A stretch of DNA of 64,000 nucleotides, taken from assembly GCA_902777125.1 (NCBI GenBank), contig CACYSQ010000003.1, positions 1 through 64,000 on the forward strand. The letters are read 5' to 3'. The stretch is from Ruminococcus flavefaciens (GTDB lineage Bacteria; Bacillota; Clostridia; Oscillospirales; Ruminococcaceae). How positions within the stretch are numbered: the first letter of the stretch is position 1; each line of letters begins with the position of its first letter. Below are positions 51,308 to 60,640 of the stretch, one piece after another. The notes beneath the pieces are model-generated. The model did no database searches and was not told the origin of the DNA. It was given only the letters and a program-made list of their open reading frames with translations. A program made the translations under genes and the position numbers.

Positions 51308-51510
51308 TCAGTAACGGCGCTTATGAATGGGATTCTCAAGGGAGGTCCTCCCTTGAGCGGAGTCCAGAGGCAGCGCCTCTTGTCGCTTTCCACAGCTTTT
51401 AAAGGAAAGCGAAACTAAACAAAGCGCCTCGCAAGGGGTGAATGCGAAAACAGTCCGGTGGACTGTTTTCGCAGAGGGGACGCCTTGCAAGAGAAGGCGT
51501 CCCCTTGCAG
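51308..51510. repeat. Multi-hairpin repeat element
   Basis: The ~300-base gap between mutS2 and the yfhO-family gene holds no credible gene but five strong inverted repeats: CTCAAGGGAGG/CCTCCCTTGAG (51335-51357, 1-base loop), AGAGGC/GCCTCT (51366-51380), GCTTTCC/GGAAAGC (51385-51410), GCGAAAACAGTCC/GGACTGTTTTCGC (51444-51472) and GGGGACGCCTT/AAGGCGTCCCC (51476-51504). The arrangement suggests a structured non-coding repeat or small mobile element. Its copy number elsewhere in the genome cannot be judged here. Confidence 0.65.
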
Positions 51511-51565
51511 CCGTACTTTATCACAAAGCCTCCGAACTAAGTTCGGACGGGATTTATCCTCCCCT

Positions 51566-53956
51566 TTATTTCAGCTCCGCAACCGTAACGCCGTCCTCGC
51601 CCTCGCCGTATACTCCGAGACGGAAGCTCTTTATGGACGGGTGCGTCTTCAATCGCTGCTGGACTGCCTTTCTGAGCAGTCCGGTACCCTTGCCGTGGAT
51701 AATGTATATCGTGGAGATATTCGACATCACCGCCTGATCTATGAACTGGTCGAGCTGGTAAACGCCGTCGTCACAGGCACAGCCGCGGATATCGAGCTCC
51801 ATTTTGCCCCTGCGTTCAGCCTTTACACCGACCTTGTTCATTTTTCGTGCCGGTTTTGCGGGCTTGCCGGAGTATGTCACCTTATCGGGCTCCTCCAGTC
51901 TCAGCCGGGAAATATTCATCTTCGTCTTCATGACGCCCATCTGAACGTAAACGAACTCGCTGCCGTCCGGGTCGCCGGAGATTATGCCCTTCCGCTGGAG
52001 GTCAACGACGTAGACCGTGTCTCCCCTGCGGAGCTTTCTCGGCAGCTTGTAGTCAGCGTTGGGATCCTGCTTGGCAACGGGATTTGCGGTGTCGTACATC
52101 TTGTTGAAGCTCTGCTTTGTACGCGATTTCATGCCGGAAACGTTCTCGCTGAAGTCCTTTTTGTCCTTCTCCTTACGCAGCCTGTCGAGCTCGTCAAGCA
52201 GCTCGTTGGACTCCGCCTTTGTCTGCTCGATGATAGTCATTGCACGCTGTCTCGCCTTTTCGAGCTCGTCAGCCTTGAAGCGTTCAAGCTCCTCCTTTTC
52301 CCTGCGGACAGCCTCCTCATGAGCGGCAGCCTCAGCACGGAGCCTCGAAATATCTTCCTTCTGACGTTCAAGCTCAATGCGGGCAGCATCAAGCTTACCG
52401 ATAACATCTTCGAGCCGGATATTGGCATCGCTGACCCTCGCCTTAGCGTCCTCGATGATGTCCTTTGGCATACCAAGGCTCTCGGAAATGGCGAAAGCAT
52501 TGGATATTCCGGGCGAACCCACGATGAGCCTGTAGGTAGGTCTCAGAGTTTCTATGTCAAATTCGCAGGAGGCGTTCTCCACGCCCTCGCTGTCGATAGC
52601 GAAGACCTTGAGCTCCTGATAGTGGGTCGTCACCATTATTTTTGCGCCGCTCGACATGAGCCTTCTTATTATGGATACGGCAAGTGCTGCGCCCTCGACC
52701 GGGTCTGTTCCCGAGCCGAGCTCGTCAAGGAGGACGAGCGAATTCTCGTCGGCGGTATCGAGTATCTCAATTACCTTGTTCGTGTGCGACGAGAATGTGG
52801 AAAGGTTCTGCTCGATGCTCTGACTGTCACCGATATCCGCGAGAATATGGCGGAATACCGAGATACGGCTGCCGTCCGCGACCGGTATGAGCAGTCCGCA
52901 CATCGTCATGGCACTCAGCAGACCGGCAGTTTTCAGCGCAACGGTCTTGCCGCCGGTGTTAGGACCGGTTATTATGAGCGTCTGGTAGTCCTCACCGAGC
53001 GAGAGCTCCACCGGAACAGCTTTTTTCCTGTCGATCAGAGGGTGGCGCGCCTTTTTGAGGTGCATACTGCCGTCGTCGGTTATCTCCGGGAGCGAGCAGT
53101 TGAGCTTTGCCGCAAGGTTGGACTTCGCAAAGTAGAGGTTCAGCTCAGTGCAGATGCGGTAGTTCTCACAGAGGATATCCGCGTATTCGCCGCAGTTTCC
53201 GCAGAGCTCACGGATTATGCGCTCTATCTCCTCCTGCTCCTTGCCCTCGAGGAGACGGATATCGTTATTCGCCTCAACTATCGCCATAGGCTCGATGAAA
53301 ATGGTCTGACCTGTGGCTGAGGTGTCATGTATGAGGCCCGCGACCTGTCCCCTGTACTCCGATTTTACGGGCAGAACGAACCTTCCGTCGCGTATGGTGA
53401 CGGTGCTCTCCTGTAGGTACTGCTGCGTGGTCTTATTGCGTATCATCTTGTCGAGAGTCTCGCGGAGCTGCATACCGGCACGGTTTATCTTGCGCCGTAT
53501 AGCCGCAAGCTCAGGACTTGCCGCATCGGATATCTCGGTCTCAGAGATTATTGAGCGCTCCAGCTTTTCGAGGAGCCAGTCATTCGGCATGAGCCTCGAA
53601 AAGAGGTAGTCCAGTTCAGTCTCAACGCCCTCGCAGTGGTCGTACCAGTCCGCGAGGCTCTTTATCTGACGCAGCATTGCGGCAATGTCCATGAGGTCGC
53701 GTAGGGATATCACCGCTCCGGACTTTGCACGGGCTGCCGATGAGCATATGTCCTTGAAATTGCTGAACGGCGGCGTTCCGAACTGCACCGACAGGCTGAA
53801 AGCCTGCGAGGTCTTGAGACATTCGCGCCTCACCGCAGCGAGGTCGGTGTCCGGACGTATCGCCAGTGCCATGCGCCGGGTCTCCTCATTCGAGGTCAGC
53901 TCAGCGAGCATTTCAAGTATCTTGTCGAGTTCAAGTGTTTTAAGGTATTTATCCAT
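51566..53956 (-). CDS. mutS2: Endonuclease MutS2
   Basis: The 796-residue protein has the MutS core and clamp regions, an ATPase with Walker A GPNTGGKT and Walker B LVLLDELGSGTDP, a long coiled coil (about 515-620), a KOW-like segment and a C-terminal Smr nuclease domain (LDIRGCACDDGVYQLDQFI..IIHGKGTGLLRKAV). It lacks the mismatch-recognition domain of MutS. It acts in recombination control or rescue of collided ribosomes. It follows a GNAT gene with a 12-base gap and has AAGGA before the start. Confidence 0.97.
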   Translation of the reverse strand: MDKYLKTLELDKILEMLAELTSNEETRRMALAIRPDTDLAAVRRECLKTSQAFSLSVQFGTPPFSNFKDICSSAARAKSGAVISLRDLMDIAAMLRQIKSLADWYDHCEGVETELDYLFSRLMPNDWLLEKLERSIISETEISDAASPELAAIRRKINRAGMQLRETLDKMIRNKTTQQYLQESTVTIRDGRFVLPVKSEYRGQVAGLIHDTSATGQTIFIEPMAIVEANNDIRLLEGKEQEEIERIIRELCGNCGEYADILCENYRICTELNLYFAKSNLAAKLNCSLPEITDDGSMHLKKARHPLIDRKKAVPVELSLGEDYQTLIITGPNTGGKTVALKTAGLLSAMTMCGLLIPVADGSRISVFRHILADIGDSQSIEQNLSTFSSHTNKVIEILDTADENSLVLLDELGSGTDPVEGAALAVSIIRRLMSSGAKIMVTTHYQELKVFAIDSEGVENASCEFDIETLRPTYRLIVGSPGISNAFAISESLGMPKDIIEDAKARVSDANIRLEDVIGKLDAARIELERQKEDISRLRAEAAAHEEAVRREKEELERFKADELEKARQRAMTIIEQTKAESNELLDELDRLRKEKDKKDFSENVSGMKSRTKQSFNKMYDTANPVAKQDPNADYKLPRKLRRGDTVYVVDLQRKGIISGDPDGSEFVYVQMGVMKTKMNISRLRLEEPDKVTYSGKPAKPARKMNKVGVKAERRGKMELDIRGCACDDGVYQLDQFIDQAVMSNISTIYIIHGKGTGLLRKAVQQRLKTHPSIKSFRLGVYGEGEDGVTVAELK

Positions 53957-53968
53957 ATATTCCTTTCG

Positions 53969-54436
53969 TCAGCGGAATTTCTCCATTTTGTAGTGACCCT
54001 CATCGTCCTGAGCGGCAAGACCGTCCTTGTGGTCATAGCCCATTTTCTTGTAGAAGCCGACAGCGGTCGCGGAGGCAGGTATCTCTATGCGCCTTGCACG
54101 GAGAAAGAACTCGTCCGCTTCGAGCGTTTCGATAATGCTCCTGCCGATGCCCCTGCCCTGTTCGGACGGGTCAACGAATATAGTAAAAAGGCAGCTCTCA
54201 TCGGTCTTGCCCCAGTAGGGTCCGACAGAGCCGCAGCCTATGATCCTTTCGCCCTCGCAGACCACATAGCTGTGCATCCACGATGAGCGTTCAATGAGCC
54301 TTTCGGGTGAGAGGAAAGCGATCGCCTGTTCGAGCATTTCAAGCGGATAGTCCTTCACATTGGTAGTCCTCATCGTAAGCGCGATAAGTGCGGAAACGGC
54401 TTCCGCGTCCTCATTCTGAAATCTGCGTATCTGCAT
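53969..54436 (-). CDS. GNAT family N-acetyltransferase
   Basis: A 155-residue protein with the GNAT acetyl-CoA motif (FVDPSEQGRGIGRSIIETLE) and the C-terminal SATAVGFYKKMGYDH. The acceptor is unknown. The start MQIRRF at 54436 follows AGGAGGAGG and overlaps the recO end by 26 bases. It lies between recO and mutS2 in a conserved housekeeping stretch. Confidence 0.92.
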   Translation of the reverse strand: MQIRRFQNEDAEAVSALIALTMRTTNVKDYPLEMLEQAIAFLSPERLIERSSWMHSYVVCEGERIIGCGSVGPYWGKTDESCLFTIFVDPSEQGRGIGRSIIETLEADEFFLRARRIEIPASATAVGFYKKMGYDHKDGLAAQDDEGHYKMEKFR

Positions 54437-55196
54437 TGTCCTCCTCCTTTGCACCTGCTATGCTCTTGTAGAAATCGAGCGTCCTGTAGCCTCTTTCAAG
54501 GCGGCAGAGCATATACCTCTCCGCAAGCTCCGACAGCACGGACATAGTCTCGTCGGAAATGCGGAAGTTGAACGTTCTTCTCAGCTCGGTCAGGACGATG
54601 TGGCGGACAGCCAGCAGTACCGGCTTTTTCACCTTCATGGCGAGATCGTCCTCCTCGTCCTCATAGCAGTCCGAACAGTAAAAACCTCCGCCGTCAATGC
54701 AGAAAAAAAGCTCCTCCGGCTCAAAAGCTCCGCAGCCGCGGCACATGATGATATCCGGCATGAAGCCTATCTCCGACATCAGGCGCAGTTCAAAAACAGC
54801 CTTCAGCATAGCCTCGCTGCGCTTACCGTTTTCGAGGAAGTGCAGACAGTTGAGGAAAAGCCTCAGAACGTCGGCACTCTGAGCCTCGGGGTGAATGCAG
54901 TCCCCGACCACCTCGGCGAAATACGAGGCGAGCGAGAGCTTTGTCAGCGAGCTGCGAAGGTCATAGAAAATATGTATGGGCTCGGCGCTGTTATAGTAGA
55001 GTCTTCCGCCGCGCATATCGAGGCAGAACCGCGAATACGCGAAAAGCTGGGTAGCGCTGCCTGATTTTGAGGCAGACTTCCTCGCCCCCTTGACGGAGAC
55101 CTCAACAACGCCGCTTTCCTTTGTGAGTATATCAATGAATTTATCCTGTTCGCCCACAGGACGTTCCCGGATAACAATCCCTTCCGATATCAGCAT
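54411..55196 (-). CDS. recO: DNA repair protein RecO
   Basis: About 261 residues: an N-terminal OB fold (ISEGIVIRERPVGEQDKFIDILTKESG), a helical domain, and a zinc motif CRGCG..CSDC in the C-terminal half. RecO works with RecF/RecR to load RecA at gaps. The start MLISEG at 55196 follows AGGGA and is preferred over the longer frame because yqzL overlaps it. Confidence 0.95.
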   Translation of the reverse strand: MLISEGIVIRERPVGEQDKFIDILTKESGVVEVSVKGARKSASKSGSATQLFAYSRFCLDMRGGRLYYNSAEPIHIFYDLRSSLTKLSLASYFAEVVGDCIHPEAQSADVLRLFLNCLHFLENGKRSEAMLKAVFELRLMSEIGFMPDIIMCRGCGAFEPEELFFCIDGGGFYCSDCYEDEEDDLAMKVKKPVLLAVRHIVLTELRRTFNFRISDETMSVLSELAERYMLCRLERGYRTLDFYKSIAGAKEEDNADTQISE

Positions 55197-55284
55197 CTTT
55201 TTCGTCCCTAACTGCCGAATACCGCAGATAATCGTCAATTCTGCCGCTTTCGGCGAATATATCCCAGAGCATATCCTCAGTCAT
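55141..55284 (-). CDS. yqzL: YqzL family small protein
   Basis: A 47-codon gene starting MTEDMLWDIFAESGRIDDYLRY, which matches the YqzL family (W.xF..TG.I..YLxY) that lies between era and recO in Firmicutes, exactly as here. The ribosome-binding site GGAGGTG is clear. The family function is unknown. The last ~56 bases overlap the recO start in another frame, so the two are probably translationally coupled. Confidence 0.85.
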   Translation of the reverse strand: MTEDMLWDIFAESGRIDDYLRYSAVRDEKDADIGRDCYPGTSCGRTG

Positions 55285-55354
55285 GTCACACCTCCGCAGT
55301 TCAAGAGCTATGACTCTTGAAGTCCTGTATGTATTATCTGCGGAAATGTCCGAA

Positions 55355-56248
55355 TTATTTGTCTGAAAGTCCGAAATTGCGGATAATGCCCTCGCGGTTG
55401 CGCCAGTCCTCCTTGACCTTGACCCAGCATTTGAGGTTGACCTTGATCTGGAAGAAGTCCTCCAGCTCCAGCCTTGCCGCGGTCGAAGCCTTTTTCAGCA
55501 TAGCGCCGCCCTTTCCGATGACAATGCCCTTGTGCGATTCCTTTTCGCAGTAGATGACCGCCGAAATATCGAGGATATCCTTGTCCTCGCGCTCGGACAT
55601 CTCCTCAACGCCAACCGCGATGCCGTGAGGCACCTCGTCGCTGAGCAGCATGAGCAGCTTTTCGCGTATCATCTCTGCCGCAAGGACCTTTTCCGGCTGG
55701 TCGGTTATCATGTCGTCCGGGAAGAAATGCGGTGATTCCTCCGAGAGCTTGATTATCTCGTCAATAACGATGTCGATGCCGTTGTTCTCGGTGACGCTCA
55801 CGGGGATTATCGCCTGAAATTCAGCCTTTGAGCTGAGGCCGGCGATAACGGGAGCAAGGTCGTTCATGCTTTTCAGGAGGTCTATCTTGTTCAGGACGAG
55901 TATCACGGGCATTTTCGCATCGTTCATCGACCTGAGAAGTGCAAGCTCCTGATCGTTGATCTTTTTTGTGCAGTCCTGCATGAAAACTACCGCATCAATG
56001 TCGCTGACGGACTCCTTGACCGTATTGAGCATATGCTCGCTGAGCTTGTTCACAGGCTTGTGAAGTCCCGGAGTATCGAAGAAAACGAGCTGGACATCGT
56101 CGATATTGCGTATACCGGTTATGCGTGTACGGGTAGTCTGCGGCTTATTGCTCACGGAAGCTATCTTCTCACCGATTATCGCGTTGAGCAGCGAAGATTT
56201 TCCGGCATTTGTGCGTCCGGCAATGGTAACGAAGGCAGTTCTTGACAT
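55355..56248 (-). CDS. era: GTPase Era
   Basis: The 297-residue protein has the GTPase motifs GRTNAGKSSLLNAI (G1), TTRTRITGI (G2), DTPGLHKP (G3) and NKID (G4), and a C-terminal KH domain (VIGKGGAMLKKASTAARLELE..). It helps mature the 30S subunit by binding the 3' end of 16S rRNA. Its start overlaps the ybeY stop by 1 base. Confidence 0.97.
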   Translation of the reverse strand: MSRTAFVTIAGRTNAGKSSLLNAIIGEKIASVSNKPQTTRTRITGIRNIDDVQLVFFDTPGLHKPVNKLSEHMLNTVKESVSDIDAVVFMQDCTKKINDQELALLRSMNDAKMPVILVLNKIDLLKSMNDLAPVIAGLSSKAEFQAIIPVSVTENNGIDIVIDEIIKLSEESPHFFPDDMITDQPEKVLAAEMIREKLLMLLSDEVPHGIAVGVEEMSEREDKDILDISAVIYCEKESHKGIVIGKGGAMLKKASTAARLELEDFFQIKVNLKCWVKVKEDWRNREGIIRNFGLSDK

Positions 56249-56760
56249 CAGTTGTTATCTCCGTTCACAACAAAGGTAACATCGCGGGAGATACCGAGCT
56301 TTTCGAGCACGGACTCCTCCTTTTCGCGCATTATCCTCTGGTCGAGCTGGCTGGTCTCATGGTCGTAGCCGAGGAGGTGGAGCATCGAGTGAACTGTGAG
56401 GAAGCCTATCTCGCGCTCGAGGGAGTGACCGTAGTTCTGAGCCTGCTTTACGGCAGTTTCAAGCGAAATAACGACGTCTCCGAGCTGTACCGCACCTGTC
56501 TCCGGGTTGAGCTCGACAGTACCGTCCTCGCTTGTGAGCGGGAACGAGAGAACGTCAGTAACGCTGTCCTTGTTCCTGTAAGTTTTGTTGAGCTTTCTTA
56601 TCTCGTTATTGCTTACGAACGAAACGCTGACCTCGGCGTCCTTTCCGAATTTCTCAGTGGTGAGAACAGCCTGGCAGCATCTTCTGATGAGCAGCCTGAT
56701 ACCTACCGGGACCTTTACCTCAGTCTGATTGTTCTTAACGTAAACCTTTAACTTAGCCAT
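56248..56760 (-). CDS. ybeY: Endoribonuclease YbeY
   Basis: The 170-residue protein has the zinc-binding motif HSMLHLLGYDH and the SFVSNNEIRKLNKTYRNKDSVTDVLSFP block of YbeY. It acts in 16S rRNA 3'-end maturation and RNA quality control. It overlaps the phoH end by 8 bases. The usual dgkA/cdd genes between ybeY and era in other Firmicutes are absent here. Confidence 0.96.
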   Translation of the reverse strand: MAKLKVYVKNNQTEVKVPVGIRLLIRRCCQAVLTTEKFGKDAEVSVSFVSNNEIRKLNKTYRNKDSVTDVLSFPLTSEDGTVELNPETGAVQLGDVVISLETAVKQAQNYGHSLEREIGFLTVHSMLHLLGYDHETSQLDQRIMREKEESVLEKLGISRDVTFVVNGDNN

Positions 56761-57724
56761 TGTGTTTTATTCTCCCTTCGCTGAATTTTTCATAAGCTTT
56801 GATTATATCCTGTACTAATCTGTGTCTCACGACGTCCTTTTCCGAGAAGCGGTGGATAGCGATATCGTCGATGCCCTTGAGCACCTTTATCGCTTCAACG
56901 AGACCTGACTTCCGGATATCCGGAAGGTCGATCTGCGTGATATCGCCTGTTATGACCATTCTGCTGTCATTTCCGAGACGGGTGAGGAACATCTTGATCT
57001 GTTCCGAGGTAGTGTTCTGTGCCTCATCGAGGATAATGAACGCCTCGTCGAGAGTACGGCCTCTCATGTAGGCGAGAGGTGCGACCTCGATAATGCCCTT
57101 TTCCATGTACCTTGCGAAGCTCTCAGCGCCGAACATATCGAACAGCGCATCGTAGAGCGGACGAAGGTAGGGGTCCACCTTGTCCTGCATATCACCGGGC
57201 AGGAAGCCGAGCTTTTCGCCTGCTTCAACAGCCGGACGGGTAAGGATTATCTTCTTGACCTTGTGTCCGCGGAAGGCTCTTACTGCCATCGCAACCGCAA
57301 GATAGGTCTTTCCCGTGCCGGCAGGACCTATGCCGAGGACTATCGTATTGTCCCTTATCATGTCGGTATACCGCTGCTGACCGACTGTTCTTGCACGGAC
57401 TATCTTTCCGGAGGCAGTAACACAAATGCCGTCGCCTCCGAGCTCCTCGAGCTCCTGTTCGACGCCGTCAGCCACCATAGATGTGACATAGCGGACGGTC
57501 TGCTCGCTTAGGGTCTGACCCTTTCTGCTGATATTGAGCATAGCGCGAACCGCCCTTGAAGCGTCCTCAACGTTTTTTTCGCCGCCGATGAGCTTGATGC
57601 CGCCGTCACGGCAGACCATATCGACGCCGTATTCCTTTTTTATACGTCCGACGTTGTCGTCGAGACTGCCGAACACAGCGGAGAGCTGTTCCGGCGAATC
57701 AGAAGCAAGAAATTTTTCTGCCAT
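56753..57724 (-). CDS. phoH: PhoH family protein
   Basis: About 323 residues with Walker A GPAGTGKTYLAVA, RPAVEAGEKLGFLPGD, Walker B AFIILDEAQNTT and MVITGDITQIDLP, the PhoH-type ATPase; an N-terminal KH-like segment precedes it. PhoH proteins are linked to RNA metabolism and nearly always sit beside ybeY. The start at 57724 (MAEKFL) follows GGAG. Confidence 0.95.
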   Translation of the reverse strand: MAEKFLASDSPEQLSAVFGSLDDNVGRIKKEYGVDMVCRDGGIKLIGGEKNVEDASRAVRAMLNISRKGQTLSEQTVRYVTSMVADGVEQELEELGGDGICVTASGKIVRARTVGQQRYTDMIRDNTIVLGIGPAGTGKTYLAVAMAVRAFRGHKVKKIILTRPAVEAGEKLGFLPGDMQDKVDPYLRPLYDALFDMFGAESFARYMEKGIIEVAPLAYMRGRTLDEAFIILDEAQNTTSEQIKMFLTRLGNDSRMVITGDITQIDLPDIRKSGLVEAIKVLKGIDDIAIHRFSEKDVVRHRLVQDIIKAYEKFSEGRIKHNG

Positions 57725-57799
57725 CTGGTCACTCCGTTCGTGAATAGAGTTCTGATATTTCAATTCCAAGCCTTATCATGGTATCCGGAAGCTGCGCCT

Positions 57800-58306
57800 T
57801 CAGGCTGTGAGCTCCGGGAAAGCGCCTGCCGTAGCAAGAGCGGCATTTGAATACCTCTTGTCAGCGGAAACGTCCCTGAGAACGTGGACATTCTCCGGGA
57901 AGTCTATCACCTGCTCAGGAGTACGCAGCTCCAGCTCCATTATCGCAAGGCTGTGCGAAAACGGGTAGGTGTCGAGCTCAAAGAGCTGACCGTGGTAATC
58001 GAAGCAGTAGCGTACCTTTTCAACGGGCGCGAGCTTGCGGTCGGTCTGACCGAGGAGCTTTCTGTACTCCTTCTCGCTTATCTCGAATTCGTTTTCCTCG
58101 CGTGTCACCGCGGAAATGAACACCTTTTCGGTATAGGTGTATCTTACCGCGCCGTTTTCGTTGATGCGGCGGACCCTGCGCTGGGAATCGTTTTCACCGC
58201 GCGTCAGGTAGGTCTGTGTGATACCGATAGTCCTTCTTACGTCAAGCTCGTGGATATCCGGAAGCTCAACGAGAAATTTTCTTTCGATCTCAAGTCCTTT
58301 TGGCAT
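57800..58306 (-). CDS. CYTH domain protein (triphosphate tunnel enzyme)
   Basis: A 168-residue protein starting MPKGLEIERKFLVELPD with the diagnostic EIERKFLV motif, then QTYLTRG, RVRRINENG, ELDTYP and IMELEL, which supply the charged tunnel residues of CYTH enzymes. Bacterial members are often inorganic triphosphatases; adenylate cyclase is the other option. The start at 58306 is chosen after GGGGAG. Confidence 0.92.
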   Translation of the reverse strand: MPKGLEIERKFLVELPDIHELDVRRTIGITQTYLTRGENDSQRRVRRINENGAVRYTYTEKVFISAVTREENEFEISEKEYRKLLGQTDRKLAPVEKVRYCFDYHGQLFELDTYPFSHSLAIMELELRTPEQVIDFPENVHVLRDVSADKRYSNAALATAGAFPELTA

Positions 58307-58402
58307 TATCAAGTCTCCCCATATAAAAACTTCTGCAACTATATTATATAACGATTTTTGATTATTGTCAACAAAAATTTCAAATTTTTCTGTTTAAGTT
58401 GC

Positions 58403-59221
58403 TTAAAAAGTTTTTTGCTGTTGAAAACTGCCGTTCTTCGCTGTTAATTTGTCATCGTCGAGCATGATATCACAGGTAAATCCGCAGCCAGATGTGTCGT
58501 AAACCACCGGGCTCCTGAGCTCGGTATTGGTATCGTCTTCCGGCATGAGCCGCGGCAGTTCGAGGGTATAAAGACCGTTGCCATAGCCTCCGGCAGCACC
58601 GATAAGCTCGGCTATAATGGAGTTAGCTTCACTGAAGAAGCGGTCGAAGAACTCCTCTCCGGCAGGCGGAGTATCTTTTTCCGCATCGTAAACGGTATCT
58701 TCGTCGTTCCTGTCCACAATGTAGATACGCACGTTCCTGCCCACAACGTCAGCTCCGATGAAGAATTCGGGTTCATCAGCGGAAGTCCGCAGAGCCATTT
58801 TCCTGACAGCACCGAGGATAAGCTCAGTGATGATACGCCTGTCGCTCAGCACCATGGCACGAGACACCGACCTCAGCCTGAATTTGATGCGTTCACCGAG
58901 CTTGCGTTCAAACTGCTCGCACAGAAAGCCTATGAGCGCATCGACCTCTATAAGCTCCTTCGCAGGCTTTGTGTCCGAAAGGGTGCGTGAAACAGCGGCA
59001 ACTCTCATAAGCTGCAAGGTCTGCTTCGCTGCGGCACCCATTATCTCCTCCATTCCCTTGCGCCTGGAGGGCGGTATCATATCCGCAGCATATTCCATTA
59101 CTGCATTCATCTGAGCGACTGTAGCTATAACGGTCTCGCTGAAATACCTTGAGTATTCGTTTGAAAACGGGTCCCTGAAAAAGCGCCTTATGTTCTTTTC
59201 GGTTATTATATCGTTATTCAT
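58403..59221 (-). CDS. Degenerate histidine-kinase-like protein
   Basis: About 272 residues, no membrane helices. The N-terminal part (1-110) is helical; the C-terminal part looks like a worn kinase ATPase fold: ITELILGAVRKMALR (N-box-like), VRIYIVDRNDED (in place of DNG), and AAGGYGNGLYTLELP (in place of GxGLGL). There is no clear phospho-acceptor His motif. It may be a signalling scaffold or anti-sigma-like regulator. The start at 59221 (MNNDIITE) is supported by AGGA just upstream. It is divergent from gapA. Confidence 0.6.
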   Translation of the reverse strand: MNNDIITEKNIRRFFRDPFSNEYSRYFSETVIATVAQMNAVMEYAADMIPPSRRKGMEEIMGAAAKQTLQLMRVAAVSRTLSDTKPAKELIEVDALIGFLCEQFERKLGERIKFRLRSVSRAMVLSDRRIITELILGAVRKMALRTSADEPEFFIGADVVGRNVRIYIVDRNDEDTVYDAEKDTPPAGEEFFDRFFSEANSIIAELIGAAGGYGNGLYTLELPRLMPEDDTNTELRSPVVYDTSGCGFTCDIMLDDDKLTAKNGSFQQQKTF

Positions 59222-59429
59222 TCGATCCTGCCTTTCTGCCGCAACGATCAGGTCGGCAACCCTGTTACACATTATTATACTACTATTATACAACATTATT
59301 ACTCAAAATGGAATAGCTCCGGGCCCATATATTCCGTTGTAATTATAAACAAAAATTTATATTCATTGTCTATCGTTTTTGTATTTATGCACGTTTCGTG
59401 AACATTCTGTTATTTTTTTATCGAACCAC

Positions 59430-59458
59430 TTGAAAAATTCTGCCAATTGAGTTATAAT
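59430..59458 (+). promoter_or_regulatory. Promoter of gapA
   Basis: TTGAAA (59430-59435), 17-base spacer, perfect TATAAT (59453-59458), 33 bases before the start codon, with AGGAGGT in between. The divergent region 59222-59429 is A/T-rich and has TATAAT-like boxes on the minus strand (59272-59291 area), but none with a convincing -35 box. Confidence 0.85.
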
Positions 59459-59490
59459 AGATATATAAATTATTTAGGAGGTAATTTCCA

Positions 59491-60528
59491 ATGTCAGTTA
59501 AAGTTGCTATTAATGGTTTTGGCCGTATCGGCCGTCTTGCATTCAGACAGATGTTTGATGCTCCCGGTTATGAGGTAGTTGCTATCAACGACCTTACTAA
59601 GCCCTCTATGCTCGCTCATCTTCTGAAGTACGATACAGCTCAGAAGGGCTACTGCGGTATCATCGGTGAGAATCTTCACACTGTTTCCGCTGACGATGAG
59701 GCTGGTACTATCACTGTTGACGGCAAGACCCTCAAGATCTATGCTGAGAAGGACGCTGTAAACTGCCCTTGGGGCCAGCTCGGCGTTGACGTTGTTCTCG
59801 AGTGCACAGGTTTCTACTGCTCTAAGGACAAGTCTCAGGCTCATATCGATGCAGGCGCTAAGAAGGTCGTTATCTCTGCTCCCGCAGGCAACGATCTCCC
59901 CACTATCGTTTACAGCGTAAATGAGAAGACTCTCACACCCGACGACAAGATCATCTCTGCTGCTTCATGCACAACAAACTGCCTCGCTCCTATGGCTAAG
60001 GCTCTCAATGACTATGCTCCTATCCAGAGCGGTATCATGAGCACTATCCACGCTTACACAGGCGACCAGATGATCCTCGACGGTCCTCACAGAAAGGGCG
60101 ACCTCAGAAGAGCTCGTGCCGGCGCTGCTAACATCGTTCCTAACAGCACTGGTGCTGCTAAGGCTATCGGTCTTGTTATCCCTGAGCTCAACGGCAAGCT
60201 CATCGGCTCTGCTCAGAGAGTTCCGGTTCCGACAGGTTCCACAACTATCCTTACAGCTGTTGTTAAGGGCGCAAACGTTACTAAGGACGGCATCAACGCT
60301 GCTATGAAGGCTGCTGCTTCCGAGTCCTTCGGCTACAACGAGGATCAGATCGTTTCTTCCGACGTTATCGGTATGAGATACGGCTCACTCTTCGATGCTA
60401 CTCAGACAATGGTTGCTGAGATCGGCGACGGCCTCTACGAGGTTCAGGTAGTTTCTTGGTACGACAACGAGAATTCTTACACATCTCAGATGGTAAGAAC
60501 TATCAAGTACTTCGCAGAGCTTGGCTAA
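59491..60528 (+). CDS. gapA: Glyceraldehyde-3-phosphate dehydrogenase
   Basis: The 345-residue glycolytic enzyme has the NAD site [13 protein letters not shown], the catalytic Cys in [12 protein letters not shown], the HAYTGDQ segment (usual HSYTxxQ) and the C-terminal [15 protein letters not shown]. It oxidises glyceraldehyde 3-phosphate to 1,3-bisphosphoglycerate. Codon use is strongly biased, as in other highly expressed genes of the window (the sugar-binding protein). It is flanked by a strong promoter and terminator, so probably monocistronic. Confidence 0.98.
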   Translation: MSVKVAINGFGRIGRLAFRQMFDAPGYEVVAINDLTKPSMLAHLLKYDTAQKGYCGIIGENLHTVSADDEAGTITVDGKTLKIYAEKDAVNCPWGQLGVDVVLECTGFYCSKDKSQAHIDAGAKKVVISAPAGNDLPTIVYSVNEKTLTPDDKIISAASCTTNCLAPMAKALNDYAPIQSGIMSTIHAYTGDQMILDGPHRKGDLRRARAGAANIVPNSTGAAKAIGLVIPELNGKLIGSAQRVPVPTGSTTILTAVVKGANVTKDGINAAMKAAASESFGYNEDQIVSSDVIGMRYGSLFDATQTMVAEIGDGLYEVQVVSWYDNENSYTSQMVRTIKYFAELG

Positions 60529-60549
60529 TTCCATTAGACGGACAAAATC

Positions 60550-60580
60550 AAGGACGTTCCTTCGGGAACGTCCTTTTTTT
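60550..60580 (+). terminator. Terminator of gapA
   Basis: An 11-bp stem (AAGGACGTTCC / GGAACGTCCTT) with a UUCG tetraloop and a T8 tail. Confidence 0.95.
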
Positions 60581-60640
60581 GTAAGTCCATGACCTGAAAT
60601 GAGAACCGGCGTCCCTGTATCGGAACGCCGGCGGTTTAAT

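Noticed and set aside
51308..51490. 60-codon minus-strand frame in the multi-hairpin element
   Set aside because: The frame is produced by the inverted repeats and has no ribosome-binding site.
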